A DNA stretch of 64,000 bases from Pseudomonas sp. P8_229 (GTDB taxonomy: Bacteria > Pseudomonadota > Gammaproteobacteria > Pseudomonadales > Pseudomonadaceae), in NCBI RefSeq assembly GCF_034008635.1, contig NZ_CP125378.1, forward strand, positions 4,836,501-4,900,500, in the 5' to 3' direction. The notes under the pieces are model-generated. The model ran no database searches. It had not been told where the DNA came from and saw nothing but the letters and a program-made list of their open reading frames with translations. Below are positions 1 through 8,407 of the stretch, in pieces. Both the position numbers and the translations under genes were made by a program. The stretch's first letter is position 1. Each line of letters begins with the position of its first letter.

Positions 1-678
1 GTGCGTCTGCGTGACGACGCCACCTTCATCAACTACTACCCAGGCGCCAATGCCGCTGCACTCGGCTATGTCGAGCGCCTATGCGAAGCCGACGCTGGCT
101 GGACCGAAAGCCTGATCTATCTGTGGGGCAAGCATGGCGTAGGACGTACGCATCTGTTGCAGGCTGCGTGTCTGCGTTTCGAGCAGATGGGTGAGCCGGC
201 AGTGTATCTGCCGTTGGCCGAGTTGATGGATCGCGGCATCGAAATTCTCGACAACCTTGAACAGTACGAGCTGGTCTGCCTGGATGACTTGCAGGTGATT
301 GCCGGCAAGCCGGACTGGGAAGAGGCGATGTTTCATCTGTTTAACCGTCTGCGTGACAGCGGTCGGCGCCTGCTGATCGCCGCGTCCACCTCGCCGCGCG
401 AGCTGCCGGTCAAACTGGCCGACCTCAAATCACGCCTGACCCTGGCGCTGATCTTCCAGATGCGACCGCTTTCCGATGAAGACAAATTGCGCGCGCTGCA
501 GTTGCGCGCTTCGCGTCGCGGTCTGCACCTGACCGATGAGGTCGGTCATTTTATTTTGACCCGCGGTACCCGCAGCATGAGTGCATTGTTCGACTTGCTC
601 GAACAACTGGATCAGGCCTCGTTGCAGGCGCAGCGCAAGCTCACAATTCCGTTCCTCAAAGAAACTCTCGGTTGGTAG
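1..678 (+). CDS. hda: Hda, DnaA regulatory inactivator (5' truncated)
   Basis: AAA+ protein that, with the DNA-loaded sliding clamp, stimulates ATP hydrolysis by DnaA and so prevents re-initiation. The visible 225 residues hold a degenerate P-loop (GKHGVGRTHLL, near residue 43; Arg replaces the usual Lys, as in other Hda proteins) and a Walker B strand (LVCLDDLQ, near 91-98). There is no DnaA domain IV, which separates it from DnaA. The first codon GTG is almost certainly an internal Val: pseudomonad Hda normally carries about nine more residues, including the clamp-binding QLPLG motif, which lie off the window edge. It ends in ETLGW followed by TAG. Confidence 0.93.
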   Translation: MRLRDDATFINYYPGANAAALGYVERLCEADAGWTESLIYLWGKHGVGRTHLLQAACLRFEQMGEPAVYLPLAELMDRGIEILDNLEQYELVCLDDLQVIAGKPDWEEAMFHLFNRLRDSGRRLLIAASTSPRELPVKLADLKSRLTLALIFQMRPLSDEDKLRALQLRASRRGLHLTDEVGHFILTRGTRSMSALFDLLEQLDQASLQAQRKLTIPFLKETLGW

Positions 679-904
679 TCCAGCCCTTGAAATACGCGGC
701 TTGCAGCCGGTTTCGACATATTTCAGGCGCCAGAAAATCCGCTTTTCCGCACCGTGTGCAGACCGCGTATCGATTCAAATGGGCTTAAGCGCTTAGATGT
801 AAACGAGAAACCGGGAAGTCACAAAAAGATCGATTGAATTTGCAAATGAGGCTGATAGCGGGCATAGTCTCGGCTTCTTTACAACTTCAGCCACGGTCGT
901 GCCC

Positions 905-1522
905 ATGCTAAATCGCTTCGCACCCCTCGTGCCTCTCGCACTCGTCACCCTGTTGTTCGGTTGCGCTGCTCATTCTCCAGTTCAAGAGCAGCCTCAACAG
1001 GTTAAAAATTCTGCTACTGCCCAGTCTTCCGTTATTTATCAGGAAGAGCTGGCTACTGAAAAAGAACTCGCCGATTTCAACGGCAAGAAGCCTTACGAGC
1101 TTCCGGTTCTGGCCGACAGCATCCTCGAACGCGGCATGTCCCTGATCGGTACCCGTTACCGTTTCGGCGGTACCTCTGAAGCCGGTTTCGACTGCAGCGG
1201 TTTCATCGGTTACCTGTTCCGCGAAGAAGCCGGCATGAATCTGCCGCGCTCCACCCGCGAAATGATCAATGTGGATGCCCCGCTGGTCTCGCGCAGCAAT
1301 CTGGAGCCGGGTGATCTGCTGTTCTTCGCCACCAATGGTCGTCGCGGTCGTGTAAGTCACGCCGGGATCTACCTGGGCGACAACCAGTTCATTCACTCCA
1401 GCAGTCGTCGCAGCGGCGGTGTTCGCATCGACAGCCTGGGTGACAGCTACTGGAGCAAGACCTTCATCGAAGCCAAGCGCGCCCTCGCGATGGCGCCGAC
1501 CGTGGTCACCGCTCGCAAGTGA
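905..1522 (+). CDS. NlpC/P60 family lipoprotein, probable cell-wall endopeptidase (first copy)
   Basis: A 205-residue lipoprotein with an NlpC/P60 cysteine peptidase domain, expected to cut peptide cross-links or stems in peptidoglycan. The N-terminus has a hydrophobic segment ending in a lipobox (LLFGC, Cys about 20). The catalytic Cys lies in FDCSGFIGYLF, the His in SHAGIYLG, and a third polar position in FIHSSS. A GTG two codons upstream (899) is possible, but ATG 905 gives the cleaner signal peptide. A paralogue follows at 1744 with a terminator between them, so the two are probably separate transcription units. The substrate bond cannot be told from sequence. Confidence 0.9.
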   Translation: MLNRFAPLVPLALVTLLFGCAAHSPVQEQPQQVKNSATAQSSVIYQEELATEKELADFNGKKPYELPVLADSILERGMSLIGTRYRFGGTSEAGFDCSGFIGYLFREEAGMNLPRSTREMINVDAPLVSRSNLEPGDLLFFATNGRRGRVSHAGIYLGDNQFIHSSSRRSGGVRIDSLGDSYWSKTFIEAKRALAMAPTVVTARK

Positions 1523-1660
1523 TTCCCCCGTTGTCGCCACGTCCGTGGCGACCAAAACGGCCCTCGGCAACGGAGTAGACCTAGACTTTACAAGGTGAAG
1601 TTAAAGTCTTACTTGAAGTTTGTCGTATAGCCGCTAGAATCCTGTATCTATATTGATGGC

Positions 1661-1696
1661 AAACCGCCTGCGTGCTCCGCAGGCGGTTTTGTTTTC
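1661..1696 (+). terminator. Rho-independent terminator between the two NlpC/P60 genes
   Basis: A perfect 12-bp stem (AAACCGCCTGCG with CGCAGGCGGTTT) and a five-base loop, followed by a T-rich run. It lies about 140 bases after the first NlpC/P60 gene and upstream of the second. Confidence 0.85.
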
Positions 1697-1743
1697 TGTC
1701 CATTCGGCAGAGAAAGCCGCAGCCAGATCAGGATGTTCTGCTT

Positions 1744-2280
1744 ATGACGATGTCGGCCCGCCTTGCTTTGATCTTCTTCGCAGCGCTGCTCAGCGCCTGC
1801 GCCAGTCGCACACCGCCGCCTGCGCCCGTCGTACGCGCCCCGGTGGTGTTCGGACCTTCCCAATCATTCTCCCCCGCTGCTGAAGACGTGCTGTTTCGCG
1901 CGCTCGGCCTGGTTGGTACACCTTACCGCTGGGGTGGCAACACGCCTGATTCGGGGTTCGACTGCAGTGGTCTGATCGGTTTTGTTTACCGCGACGCGGC
2001 CGGTATCAATCTGCCTCGCTCGACGCGTGAGCTGATCGTGATGCAGGCGCCGAACGTTGGCAAAGAAGGCTTGCAGACCGGAGATCTGATCTTCTTCGCC
2101 ACCAATGGCGGCTCGCAAGTCAGTCATGCAGGGATCTACGTCGGGGAAGGGCGCTTCGTGCATGCGCCGGCAACCGGCGGCACGGTGAAGCTCGATAGTC
2201 TGTCGAAGGCGTATTGGCAGAAAGCCTATCTGAGTGCCAAGCGGGTGTTGCAGCCTGAGCATCTGGCGCATAACCCTTAG
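1744..2280 (+). CDS. NlpC/P60 family lipoprotein, probable cell-wall endopeptidase (second copy)
   Basis: A 178-residue paralogue of the gene at 905. ATG 1744 gives MTMSARLALIFFAALLSACAS, a compact lipoprotein signal with lipobox LLSAC; the in-frame ATG at 1672 lies in the upstream terminator stem-loop region and would place a charged extension before the signal, so it is rejected. The NlpC/P60 domain has Cys in FDCSGLIGFVYR, His in SHAGIYVG and FVHAPATGG after it. It is shorter between the lipid anchor and the domain than its neighbour. Tandem duplication followed by divergence is the simplest history. Confidence 0.9.
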   Translation: MTMSARLALIFFAALLSACASRTPPPAPVVRAPVVFGPSQSFSPAAEDVLFRALGLVGTPYRWGGNTPDSGFDCSGLIGFVYRDAAGINLPRSTRELIVMQAPNVGKEGLQTGDLIFFATNGGSQVSHAGIYVGEGRFVHAPATGGTVKLDSLSKAYWQKAYLSAKRVLQPEHLAHNP

Positions 2281-2294
2281 TCGCTGAAATCCAA

Positions 2295-2384
2295 TGTGGG
2301 AGCGGGCTTGCTCGCGAATGCGGTGTGTCATTCAACTACGATGTTGATGACCTGACGCTTTCGCGAGCAAGCCCGCTCCCACAT
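2295..2384. repeat. REPIN (inverted pair of REP sequences)
   Basis: Two REP arms in opposite orientation: GGGAGCGGGCTTGCTCGCGA, then TCGCGAGCAAGCCCGCTCCC, separated by about 40 bases. It lies between convergent genes, where it may also act as a transcription barrier. Confidence 0.9.
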
Positions 2385-2406
2385 TTGTTATGTGTTGGGC
2401 GCTAAA

Positions 2407-3720
2407 TTATTTGGCGGACGACACCCGCCACACCTTGTTGCCCACATCATCGGCCACCAGCAAGCCACCTTGCTGGTCGATCACCACGCCCACCGGGCGG
2501 CCCAACGCGTTCTCATCCTTGTCGAGGAAGCCGGTCAGCACATCCACCGGTGCCCCGTTTGGCTTGCCTGCCGCGAACGGTACGAAAATCACTTTATAGC
2601 CACTGTGCGGTTTGCGGTTCCATGAACCGTGCTGGCCGATGAACGCGCCTTGCTGGAATTGCGCCGGCAAGCTGTTGCCTTCGGCGAAAGTCAGGCCCAG
2701 GGAGGCGGTGTGTGGGCCTACGGCGTAGTCAGGCGCGATGGCCTTGGCCACCAGGTCTAGGTTTTGCGGTTTGACGCGCACATCCACGTGTTGGCCGTAA
2801 TAGCTGAACGGCCAGCCATAGAAGCCGCCGTCCTTGACCGACGTGATGTAGTCCGGCACCAGGTCGCTGCCGATTTCGTCGCGCTCGTTGACCGCCGTCC
2901 ACAGTGCGCCGGTGGTAGGTTCCCACGCGAGACCGTTGGGGTTGCGAATGCCCGAGGCGAAGATCCGGTGGTTGCCGGTGGCGCGATCCACTTCCCAGAT
3001 CGCCGCGCGACCTTCCTCTTTATCCAGCCCGTTTTCGCCAACGTTGCTGTTCGAGCCGACGGTGACGTACAACCTGCTGCCGTCCTTGCTGGCGATGACG
3101 TTCTTGGTCCAGTGATGGTTCAGAGTGCCGCCTGGCAGGTCGGTGACTTTGATCGGCTGGGTCTTGATCTCGGTAGCGCCCGGCTCGTAGTGGAAACGCA
3201 GCAGGCGATCGGTGTCAGCGACGTACAAATCGTTGCCGACCAGGGTCATGCCGAACGGCGAATTGAGATTCTGCAGAAACACCGTGCGGGTCTCGGCCAC
3301 GCCGTCGTGGTCGGCATCGCGCAGCAGAGTGATGCGATTCGGGCTCGGCACACCAGCGCCGGCCTTGCCCATGACTTTCTTCATCACCCAGCCGCGAATG
3401 CCGCTGCTGTCGTCAGGCTTGGGCGGGGCGTTGGTTTCCGCCACCAGCACGTCGCCGTTGGGCAGCACGTAGAGCCAGCGCGGATGGTCGAGGCCTTCGG
3501 CAAACGCTGCGACTTGCGTACCGGCCGCTGCGGTCGGTTTGCCGCCCGCAGGCCAGCCGACCGCCGGTGCGATGTTCACTGTCGGGATCAGAGTGTTGTT
3601 GGGTTCGGGCAGTTTCGGTGACGGACCGGTGCCGTCGGAAACTTGCAGGCTGGAGGACTCACCGCAGGCGGCGAGTCCTCCGGCGAGGGCGATGACGAGA
3701 GCGAGTTGGGTTTTGCGCAT
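2407..3720 (-). CDS. PQQ-dependent sugar dehydrogenase-like lipoprotein (sorbosone/glucose dehydrogenase family)
   Basis: A 437-residue exported protein with a lipobox (GGLAAC, Cys about 19), so probably anchored in the outer membrane facing the periplasm. The body is a six-bladed beta-propeller of the soluble glucose/sorbosone dehydrogenase type, with typical stretches [31 protein letters not shown] and [10 protein letters not shown]. Members oxidise sugars or aldoses using PQQ and pass electrons to the respiratory chain; the substrate here is unknown. The start has a good ribosome site (AGGGA, nine bases upstream). The gene stands alone, facing the NlpC/P60 pair. Confidence 0.85.
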   Translation of the reverse strand: MRKTQLALVIALAGGLAACGESSSLQVSDGTGPSPKLPEPNNTLIPTVNIAPAVGWPAGGKPTAAAGTQVAAFAEGLDHPRWLYVLPNGDVLVAETNAPPKPDDSSGIRGWVMKKVMGKAGAGVPSPNRITLLRDADHDGVAETRTVFLQNLNSPFGMTLVGNDLYVADTDRLLRFHYEPGATEIKTQPIKVTDLPGGTLNHHWTKNVIASKDGSRLYVTVGSNSNVGENGLDKEEGRAAIWEVDRATGNHRIFASGIRNPNGLAWEPTTGALWTAVNERDEIGSDLVPDYITSVKDGGFYGWPFSYYGQHVDVRVKPQNLDLVAKAIAPDYAVGPHTASLGLTFAEGNSLPAQFQQGAFIGQHGSWNRKPHSGYKVIFVPFAAGKPNGAPVDVLTGFLDKDENALGRPVGVVIDQQGGLLVADDVGNKVWRVSSAK

Positions 3721-3786
3721 TACTGATCTTCCCTATGAATGCATGCCTAATCATAGAGGAGCCTGCGCACCCGATGGTTCAACCGC

Positions 3787-4371
3787 TCAGCCACGGGCCT
3801 CTTTGAACAGCACGGCAATGCCGGGATGGTAGTTGCCCGCTTCGCTGCGCAACTTGCGGTAGGCGTAGGGGAAATACCAGGCGACCGCGCAGCAGTGTTC
3901 CTTTTGCAGGTCGTCGACCATGTCTTGCAGCTCTTCGGGGCTGGCGCTGTGCTGGGCCTTTTGCGGGGCGACGAACAGGCAGCCGAGCTTGAGGTCGCTG
4001 GCAAAGCTGATGCGTTTGGCATCGCTGGTGATGTCCTGCAAGGCCTGGGTCAGGTTGAGGTTGTTGACTCGCGGCCAGCGCTGGGTGGCCTGGAGGTAGG
4101 CGCGGTCTTCGGCGCCGGCGAGGAACAGGTCGGCGCGGGCATTGCGCTCGCCGTCCTCGTTCTGCTTGCGGGTGGTGGTGTCGCAAAGGGTCACCAGCTC
4201 GGCCATCCATGCCGCAGCGGAGAGCAATCCGAGATTGGCTTTCTCGTCATGCCAGTAAGGCGTGTCGTTGTCGCCGCGCACGGCGTTGTAGCGGTCGATA
4301 CAGTCAAACCAGCGTTCAAGCATCGGGCGCAGGAATTCCAGGCGCGGGTTGCTGATGATCATGCCTTGCAT
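3787..4371 (-). CDS. Hypothetical protein, 194 aa
   Basis: I do not recognise a family. The start at 4371 is chosen because AAGGA sits eight bases upstream; longer in-frame starts (to 4416) have no such site. The product is soluble, with no signal peptide or membrane segment. The N-terminal half looks helical (PRLEFLRPMLERWFDCIDRYNAV), and the C-terminal half contains CCAVAWYFPYAYRKLRSEAGNYHPG followed by IAVLF. It begins about 180 bases before the cobalamin riboswitch but reads the opposite way. Residue use matches neighbouring core genes, so it is probably a resident gene. Confidence 0.7.
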   Translation of the reverse strand: MQGMIISNPRLEFLRPMLERWFDCIDRYNAVRGDNDTPYWHDEKANLGLLSAAAWMAELVTLCDTTTRKQNEDGERNARADLFLAGAEDRAYLQATQRWPRVNNLNLTQALQDITSDAKRISFASDLKLGCLFVAPQKAQHSASPEELQDMVDDLQKEHCCAVAWYFPYAYRKLRSEAGNYHPGIAVLFKEARG

Positions 4372-4545
4372 CGTAATCATCCTTATTGTTGTGATGGGCT
4401 TTTTCGAGAAAAGCATGGCTCTTTGATATCATTTGTAACAGTGTGGCACAAGATTGGCGCCAGATAATTGATCGGCGGCAGTTATTCGCCCGACGGCCGC
4501 CTCTTTAATTGACGCTCCACCCCCAACCCTCTAACCTTCGCGGCT

Positions 4546-4753
4546 TGTTTCAGGTGCTCTGTGACGTGTGTCGACAGAGTGAAACAGGGAAGCCGGTGAG
4601 GGTTGTCTTCAGGCGAAGAACGATCACGATCCCGGCGCTGCCCCCGCAACGGTAAATGAGTAAAAGCTGCACATTCAGCCACTGCCTCGAAAGATGCGGG
4701 AAGGCGTGCAGCCAGGCGATGCGCCGCTCATGAGCCCGGAGACCGGCCTGATC
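4546..4753 (+). promoter_or_regulatory. Cobalamin riboswitch (AdoCbl aptamer)
   Basis: The conserved blocks of the B12 aptamer appear in order: CAGGTGCTCTGTGAC at the 5' stem, GAAACAGGGAAGCCGGTG, the core GCTGCCCCCGCAACGGTAA, GCCACTG, GGGAAGGCG, and finally a B12 box (GAGCCCGGAGACCGGCCTG, 4732-4750). It lies about 95 bases before cobO with no gene between, so adenosylcobalamin should switch off the whole late cobalamin operon. There is no btuB-type receptor gene between aptamer and operon. Confidence 0.93.
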
Positions 4754-4761
4754 CATCCAGC

Positions 4762-4791
4762 GGCATCACGGTGGGCGATGCCAGGCTTTTT
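4762..4791 (+). terminator. Possible expression-platform hairpin of the cobalamin riboswitch
   Basis: GGCATC and GATGCC form a six-bp stem around a nine-base loop, followed by AGGCTTTTT. The position just after the B12 box fits an intrinsic terminator used by the riboswitch. The stem is short, and control at the ribosome site of cobO is equally possible. Confidence 0.45.
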
Positions 4792-4846
4792 GCCGTCTAT
4801 TCTTGTGCCCGCCCGCCGTTACCCAGCCTCAACGGAGAGCTCCCCC

Positions 4847-5458
4847 ATGACCGATTCCCCCGAGCGTGACGAACGCCATCTGGCGCGTATGCAGCGCAAA
4901 AAAGCCGTGATCGACGAACGCATCGCCAACTCGCCTGACGAGTGCGGCCTGGTGCTGGTGCTGACCGGCAATGGCAAAGGCAAAAGCAGCTCGGCGTTCG
5001 GCATGCTCGCTCGCGCCATGGGCCACGGCATGCAGTGCGGCGTGGTGCAGTTCATCAAGGGCCGCAACAGCACCGGTGAAGAACTGTTCTTCCGCCGTTT
5101 CCCGGAGCAAGTGCGCTTTCACGTGATGGGCGAGGGCTTCACCTGGGAAACCCAGGATCGTCAGCGCGACATCGCCGCCGCCGAAGCCGCGTGGGCAGTG
5201 TCCCGTGAGCTGTTGCGCGATCCGTCGATCGGCCTGGTGGTGCTGGATGAACTGAACATCGCCCTCAAGCATGGCTACCTCGACCTGGATCAGGTGCTCA
5301 GCGATTTGCAGGCGCGTCCGCCGATGCAGCACGTGATCGTCACCGGTCGCGCGGCCAAGCCGGAAATGATCGAGATGGGTGACACCGTCACCGAAATGGG
5401 CATGCTCAAACACGCCTTCCAGGCCGGCATCAAAGCGCAGAAAGGCGTCGAACTTTGA
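4847..5458 (+). CDS. cobO: CobO, cob(I)yrinic acid a,c-diamide adenosyltransferase
   Basis: Transfers the 5'-deoxyadenosyl group of ATP to the cobalt of the corrinoid, forming the Co-C bond. The protein is 203 residues, normal for the CobO/BtuR family, with a P-loop near residues 41-49 (TGNGKGKSSSAFGM), then VQFIKGRN and the Walker-B-like VVLDELNIAL. ATG 4847 is preceded by GGAG; an in-frame start at 4694 would lie inside the riboswitch. The stop overlaps the TTG start of cobB, so translation is probably coupled. It is the first gene of the operon. Confidence 0.95.
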   Translation: MTDSPERDERHLARMQRKKAVIDERIANSPDECGLVLVLTGNGKGKSSSAFGMLARAMGHGMQCGVVQFIKGRNSTGEELFFRRFPEQVRFHVMGEGFTWETQDRQRDIAAAEAAWAVSRELLRDPSIGLVVLDELNIALKHGYLDLDQVLSDLQARPPMQHVIVTGRAAKPEMIEMGDTVTEMGMLKHAFQAGIKAQKGVEL

Positions 5459-6855
5459 ATCAACCACGTCACTGCCCGGCGGTGCTGATTGCCGCGCCGG
5501 CCTCCGGTCAGGGCAAGACCACGGTCACTGCCGCGCTTGCTCGATTACATCGCAATCAGGGACGTAAAGTGCGCGTCTTCAAGTGCGGCCCGGACTTTCT
5601 CGACCCGATGATTCTCGAACGCGCCAGCGGTGCGCCGGTGTATCAACTGGACATGTGGATGGTCGGCGAACAGGAAAGTCGACGCCTGCTGTGGGAAGCC
5701 GCCGCCGAGGCCGATCTGATCCTGATCGAAGGCGTGATGGGCCTGTTCGACGGCACGCCATCGAGCGCCGATCTGGCGCGGCATTTTGGTGTGCCGGTAC
5801 TCGGTGTGATCGACGGCACGGCGATGGCGCAGACCTTTGGTGCGTTGGCGCTGGGCTTGGCGAAGTATCAGCCGGACCTGCCGTTTGCCGGCGTGCTGGC
5901 CAATCGTGTCGGCACCTTGCGCCATGCGCAATTGCTGGAAGGCAGTCTCACGGAAGGTCTGCGCTGGTACGGCGCGTTGTCGCGCGAGACTGGCATCGAA
6001 CTGCCGAGCCGCCATCTCGGCCTGGTGCAGGCCAGCGAACTGAATGACCTCGATGTGCGTCTCAACGCCGCTGCCGACGCACTGGCCAGTAGTTGCGAGG
6101 TAGCGCTGCCGCCAGCGGTTGAGTTCGCCGCGCCTGACGTCATCGCTGTCGAGCCGCTGCTGAAGGATGTGCGCATTGCCGTTGCGCGTGATGAGGCGTT
6201 TGCCTTCACCTATGGCGCGAGTCTCGATCTGTTGCGGGCGATGGGCGCCGAGTTGAGTTTCTTCTCGCCGATTCGCGATATGCAATTACCTGAAGCGGAC
6301 AGCTTGTATCTGCCCGGTGGTTATCCGGAATTGCATCACCTTGCGTTGTCGCAAAACACCGAGATGCTCGATGCGATTCGTGCCCATCATGCGGCAGGGA
6401 AACCGTTGCTCGCTGAGTGTGGCGGGATGCTGTATTTGCTCGATTCGTTGACGGATGTTGAAGGCGCGCGTGCTGAACTGGTCGGGTTGCTCAAGGGCGA
6501 CGCGGTGATGCAAAAGCGTCTGGCGGCGTTGGCGTTGCAGGCGGTGGATCTGCCGGAAGGTTCGTTGCGTGGGCACACTTATCATCATTCGCTGACCACC
6601 ACCGAGCTGACGCCGATTGCTCGAGGGCTGAGCCCGAATGGTGGGCGCGGCGCCGAGGCGGTTTATCGGGAAGGGCGGATGACGGCTTCTTATGTGCACT
6701 TCTATTTTCCGTCGAATCCTGCGGCTGTCGCTGCACTGTTTGCGCCGCCACTTGAGGACGCTATCGCGAGCAGGCTCACTCCTACAGTGGGCGATGGTGT
6801 GCCTGACGAAACGCAATCCCCTGTAGGAGCGAGCCTGCTCGCGATGGGGCCATGA
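5455..6855 (+). CDS. cobB: CobB, cobyrinate a,c-diamide synthase (glutamine-hydrolysing)
   Basis: Amidates the a and c side chains of (hydrogeno)cobyrinate using ATP and glutamine. It is 466 residues. The N-terminal dethiobiotin-synthetase-like domain has the P-loop APASGQGKTT (14-23). The C-terminal class I glutamine amidotransferase domain has the nucleophile Cys322 (LLAECGGMLYLL) and a His in ASYVHFYFPS (about 415). The start is TTG, overlapping the cobO stop (TTGA). The last roughly 32 residues, from about 435, are translated from a REPIN (6763-6846) and are not expected to belong to the enzyme fold. The stop overlaps the bluB start (ATGA). Confidence 0.94.
   Translation: MNQPRHCPAVLIAAPASGQGKTTVTAALARLHRNQGRKVRVFKCGPDFLDPMILERASGAPVYQLDMWMVGEQESRRLLWEAAAEADLILIEGVMGLFDGTPSSADLARHFGVPVLGVIDGTAMAQTFGALALGLAKYQPDLPFAGVLANRVGTLRHAQLLEGSLTEGLRWYGALSRETGIELPSRHLGLVQASELNDLDVRLNAAADALASSCEVALPPAVEFAAPDVIAVEPLLKDVRIAVARDEAFAFTYGASLDLLRAMGAELSFFSPIRDMQLPEADSLYLPGGYPELHHLALSQNTEMLDAIRAHHAAGKPLLAECGGMLYLLDSLTDVEGARAELVGLLKGDAVMQKRLAALALQAVDLPEGSLRGHTYHHSLTTTELTPIARGLSPNGGRGAEAVYREGRMTASYVHFYFPSNPAAVAALFAPPLEDAIASRLTPTVGDGVPDETQSPVGASLLAMGP
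6763..6846. repeat. REPIN inside the 3' end of cobB
   Basis: Inverted arms TCGCGAGCAGGCTCACTCCT and AGGAGCGAGCCTGCTCGCGA with about 35 bases between. It remains in the cobB reading frame throughout and ends eight bases before the cobB stop/bluB start overlap. Confidence 0.9.
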
Positions 6856-7502
6856 CCGACAACGCATTCTCCGAAGCCGAGCGCCAAGCGGTCTATAAAG
6901 CCATCGCCGAACGCCGCGACATGCGCCACTTCATCGGTGGGGTGGTTGAGCCCGAGTTGCTGCGCCGACTTCTGGAAGCCGCGCATCAGGCCCCAAGCGT
7001 CGGCCTGATGCAGCCCTGGCGCTTCATTCGTATCAGCGACCGAGCTTTACGTGGCCAGATCCAGAACCTCGTCGAAGAAGAACGCATCCGCACCGCTGAA
7101 GCGCTCGGCGAGCGCAGCGACGAGTTCATGAAGCTCAAGGTTGAAGGCATCAATGATTGCGCCGAAGTGCTGGTCGCGGCGCTGATGGACGATCGTGAAA
7201 AACACATTTTCGGTCGTCGCACATTGCCGGAAATGGACATGGCGTCGTTGTCCTGCGCGATCCAGAACCTGTGGCTGGCGTCCCGTGCCGAAGGACTGGG
7301 CATGGGCTGGGTCTCGCTGTTCGACCCGCAGGCACTGGCCGATCTGCTGCAACTGCCGGCCGGGGCCAAGCCGTTGGCGGTGTTGTGCCTGGGCCCGGTC
7401 AAGGAATTCTATCCGGCGCCGATGCTGGTACTCGAAGGGTGGGCGCAGGCGCGTCCGCTCAATGAGTTGCTGTATGAAAATTATTGGGGAGTGAGTCAAT
7501 GA
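6852..7502 (+). CDS. bluB: BluB, 5,6-dimethylbenzimidazole synthase
   Basis: Cleaves reduced FMN with O2 to give 5,6-dimethylbenzimidazole, the lower ligand of B12. It is a 216-residue nitroreductase-fold protein with an N-terminal flavin-binding stretch (ERRDMRHF), then QPWRFIRI, and a C-terminal [15 protein letters not shown]. Its place inside the operon beside the other nucleotide-loop genes supports BluB rather than a general nitroreductase. It implies an oxygen-dependent DMB route. The start overlaps the cobB stop and the stop overlaps the cbiB start, both as ATGA. Confidence 0.93.
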   Translation: MTDNAFSEAERQAVYKAIAERRDMRHFIGGVVEPELLRRLLEAAHQAPSVGLMQPWRFIRISDRALRGQIQNLVEEERIRTAEALGERSDEFMKLKVEGINDCAEVLVAALMDDREKHIFGRRTLPEMDMASLSCAIQNLWLASRAEGLGMGWVSLFDPQALADLLQLPAGAKPLAVLCLGPVKEFYPAPMLVLEGWAQARPLNELLYENYWGVSQ

Positions 7503-8407
7503 GTGTGGCGTTGTTGAGTGTCGCCGCAGTCGCGCTGGATGCGCTGCTGGGTGAACCGAAACGCTGGCATCCGCTGGTGGCGTTCGGCAATTTTGCCGGA
7601 CGCATCGAGCGACGTTTCAATGCGGGCGGCCGTGGCTGGCGCAGTCACGGGGTCACCGCGTGGGTGATTGCGGTGCTGCCGCTGACCTTGCTCGCCACCG
7701 CGTTTTCCTGGGCGCCCTACGTGGGCTGGATTGTCGAGATTCTTGCGCTGTATTGCGCCCTCGGCATGCGCAGCCTTGGCGAGCACGTCGAGCCTGTGGC
7801 CAAAGCCCTGCGCAGTGATGATCTGGAAGAGGCGCGCAAGCGCGTCGGTTATCTGGTCAGCCGTCAGACCAGTGAACTGGACAGCACCGCCGTCGCACGC
7901 GCCGCCACCGAATCGGTGCTGGAAAACGGCAGTGATGCAGTGTTCGCCGCGCTGTTCTGGTTTGTCGTGGCCGGTGCGCCAGGCGTGGTGCTCTATCGCT
8001 TGAGCAATACACTCGATGCGATGTGGGGTTATCGCAACGAACGCTTCGAGCGGTTCGGCTGGTGCGCGGCAAAAATCGACGACGTGCTCAACTACATTCC
8101 TGCACGACTGGTGGCGCTGACCTACGCGCTGCTGGGCAACACCCGGCTCGCCTGGAAATGCTGGCGCACCCAGGCGCCGCAATGGGACAGCCCCAACGCA
8201 GGTCCAGTGATGGCCGCTGGTGCCGGTGCGTTGAATGTCGAGTTGGGCGGTCCGGCGATCTATCACGGTGAACTGCACGAGCGTCCGCAACTGGGCGCAG
8301 GCGCGCCGGCGGATGCCGATTCGATTGATCGCGGCTGGCAATTGGTCCAGCGCGGGGTATGGTTATGGCTGCTGATTCTCTGCGTGGGGGCTGAATTCTA
8401 TGCTTGA
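7499..8407 (+). CDS. cbiB: CbiB/CobD, adenosylcobinamide-phosphate synthase
   Basis: Joins (R)-1-amino-2-propanol phosphate to adenosylcobyric acid, giving adenosylcobinamide phosphate. It is a 302-residue integral membrane protein with several hydrophobic helices. It opens with the family signature [17 protein letters not shown] and includes the conserved SRQTSELD stretch and [16 protein letters not shown] 7499 overlaps the bluB stop; an in-frame GTG-type start at 7484 would enter bluB further and has no better ribosome site. The C-terminus overlaps the next gene by eight bases. The gene is called cobD in the P. denitrificans scheme. Confidence 0.93.
   Translation: MSVALLSVAAVALDALLGEPKRWHPLVAFGNFAGRIERRFNAGGRGWRSHGVTAWVIAVLPLTLLATAFSWAPYVGWIVEILALYCALGMRSLGEHVEPVAKALRSDDLEEARKRVGYLVSRQTSELDSTAVARAATESVLENGSDAVFAALFWFVVAGAPGVVLYRLSNTLDAMWGYRNERFERFGWCAAKIDDVLNYIPARLVALTYALLGNTRLAWKCWRTQAPQWDSPNAGPVMAAGAGALNVELGGPAIYHGELHERPQLGAGAPADADSIDRGWQLVQRGVWLWLLILCVGAEFYA

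Noticed and set aside
4694-4846. Upstream start for cobO giving a 254-residue protein
   Set aside because: The extension would be translated from the riboswitch; ATG 4847 has its own ribosome site and gives the normal family length.
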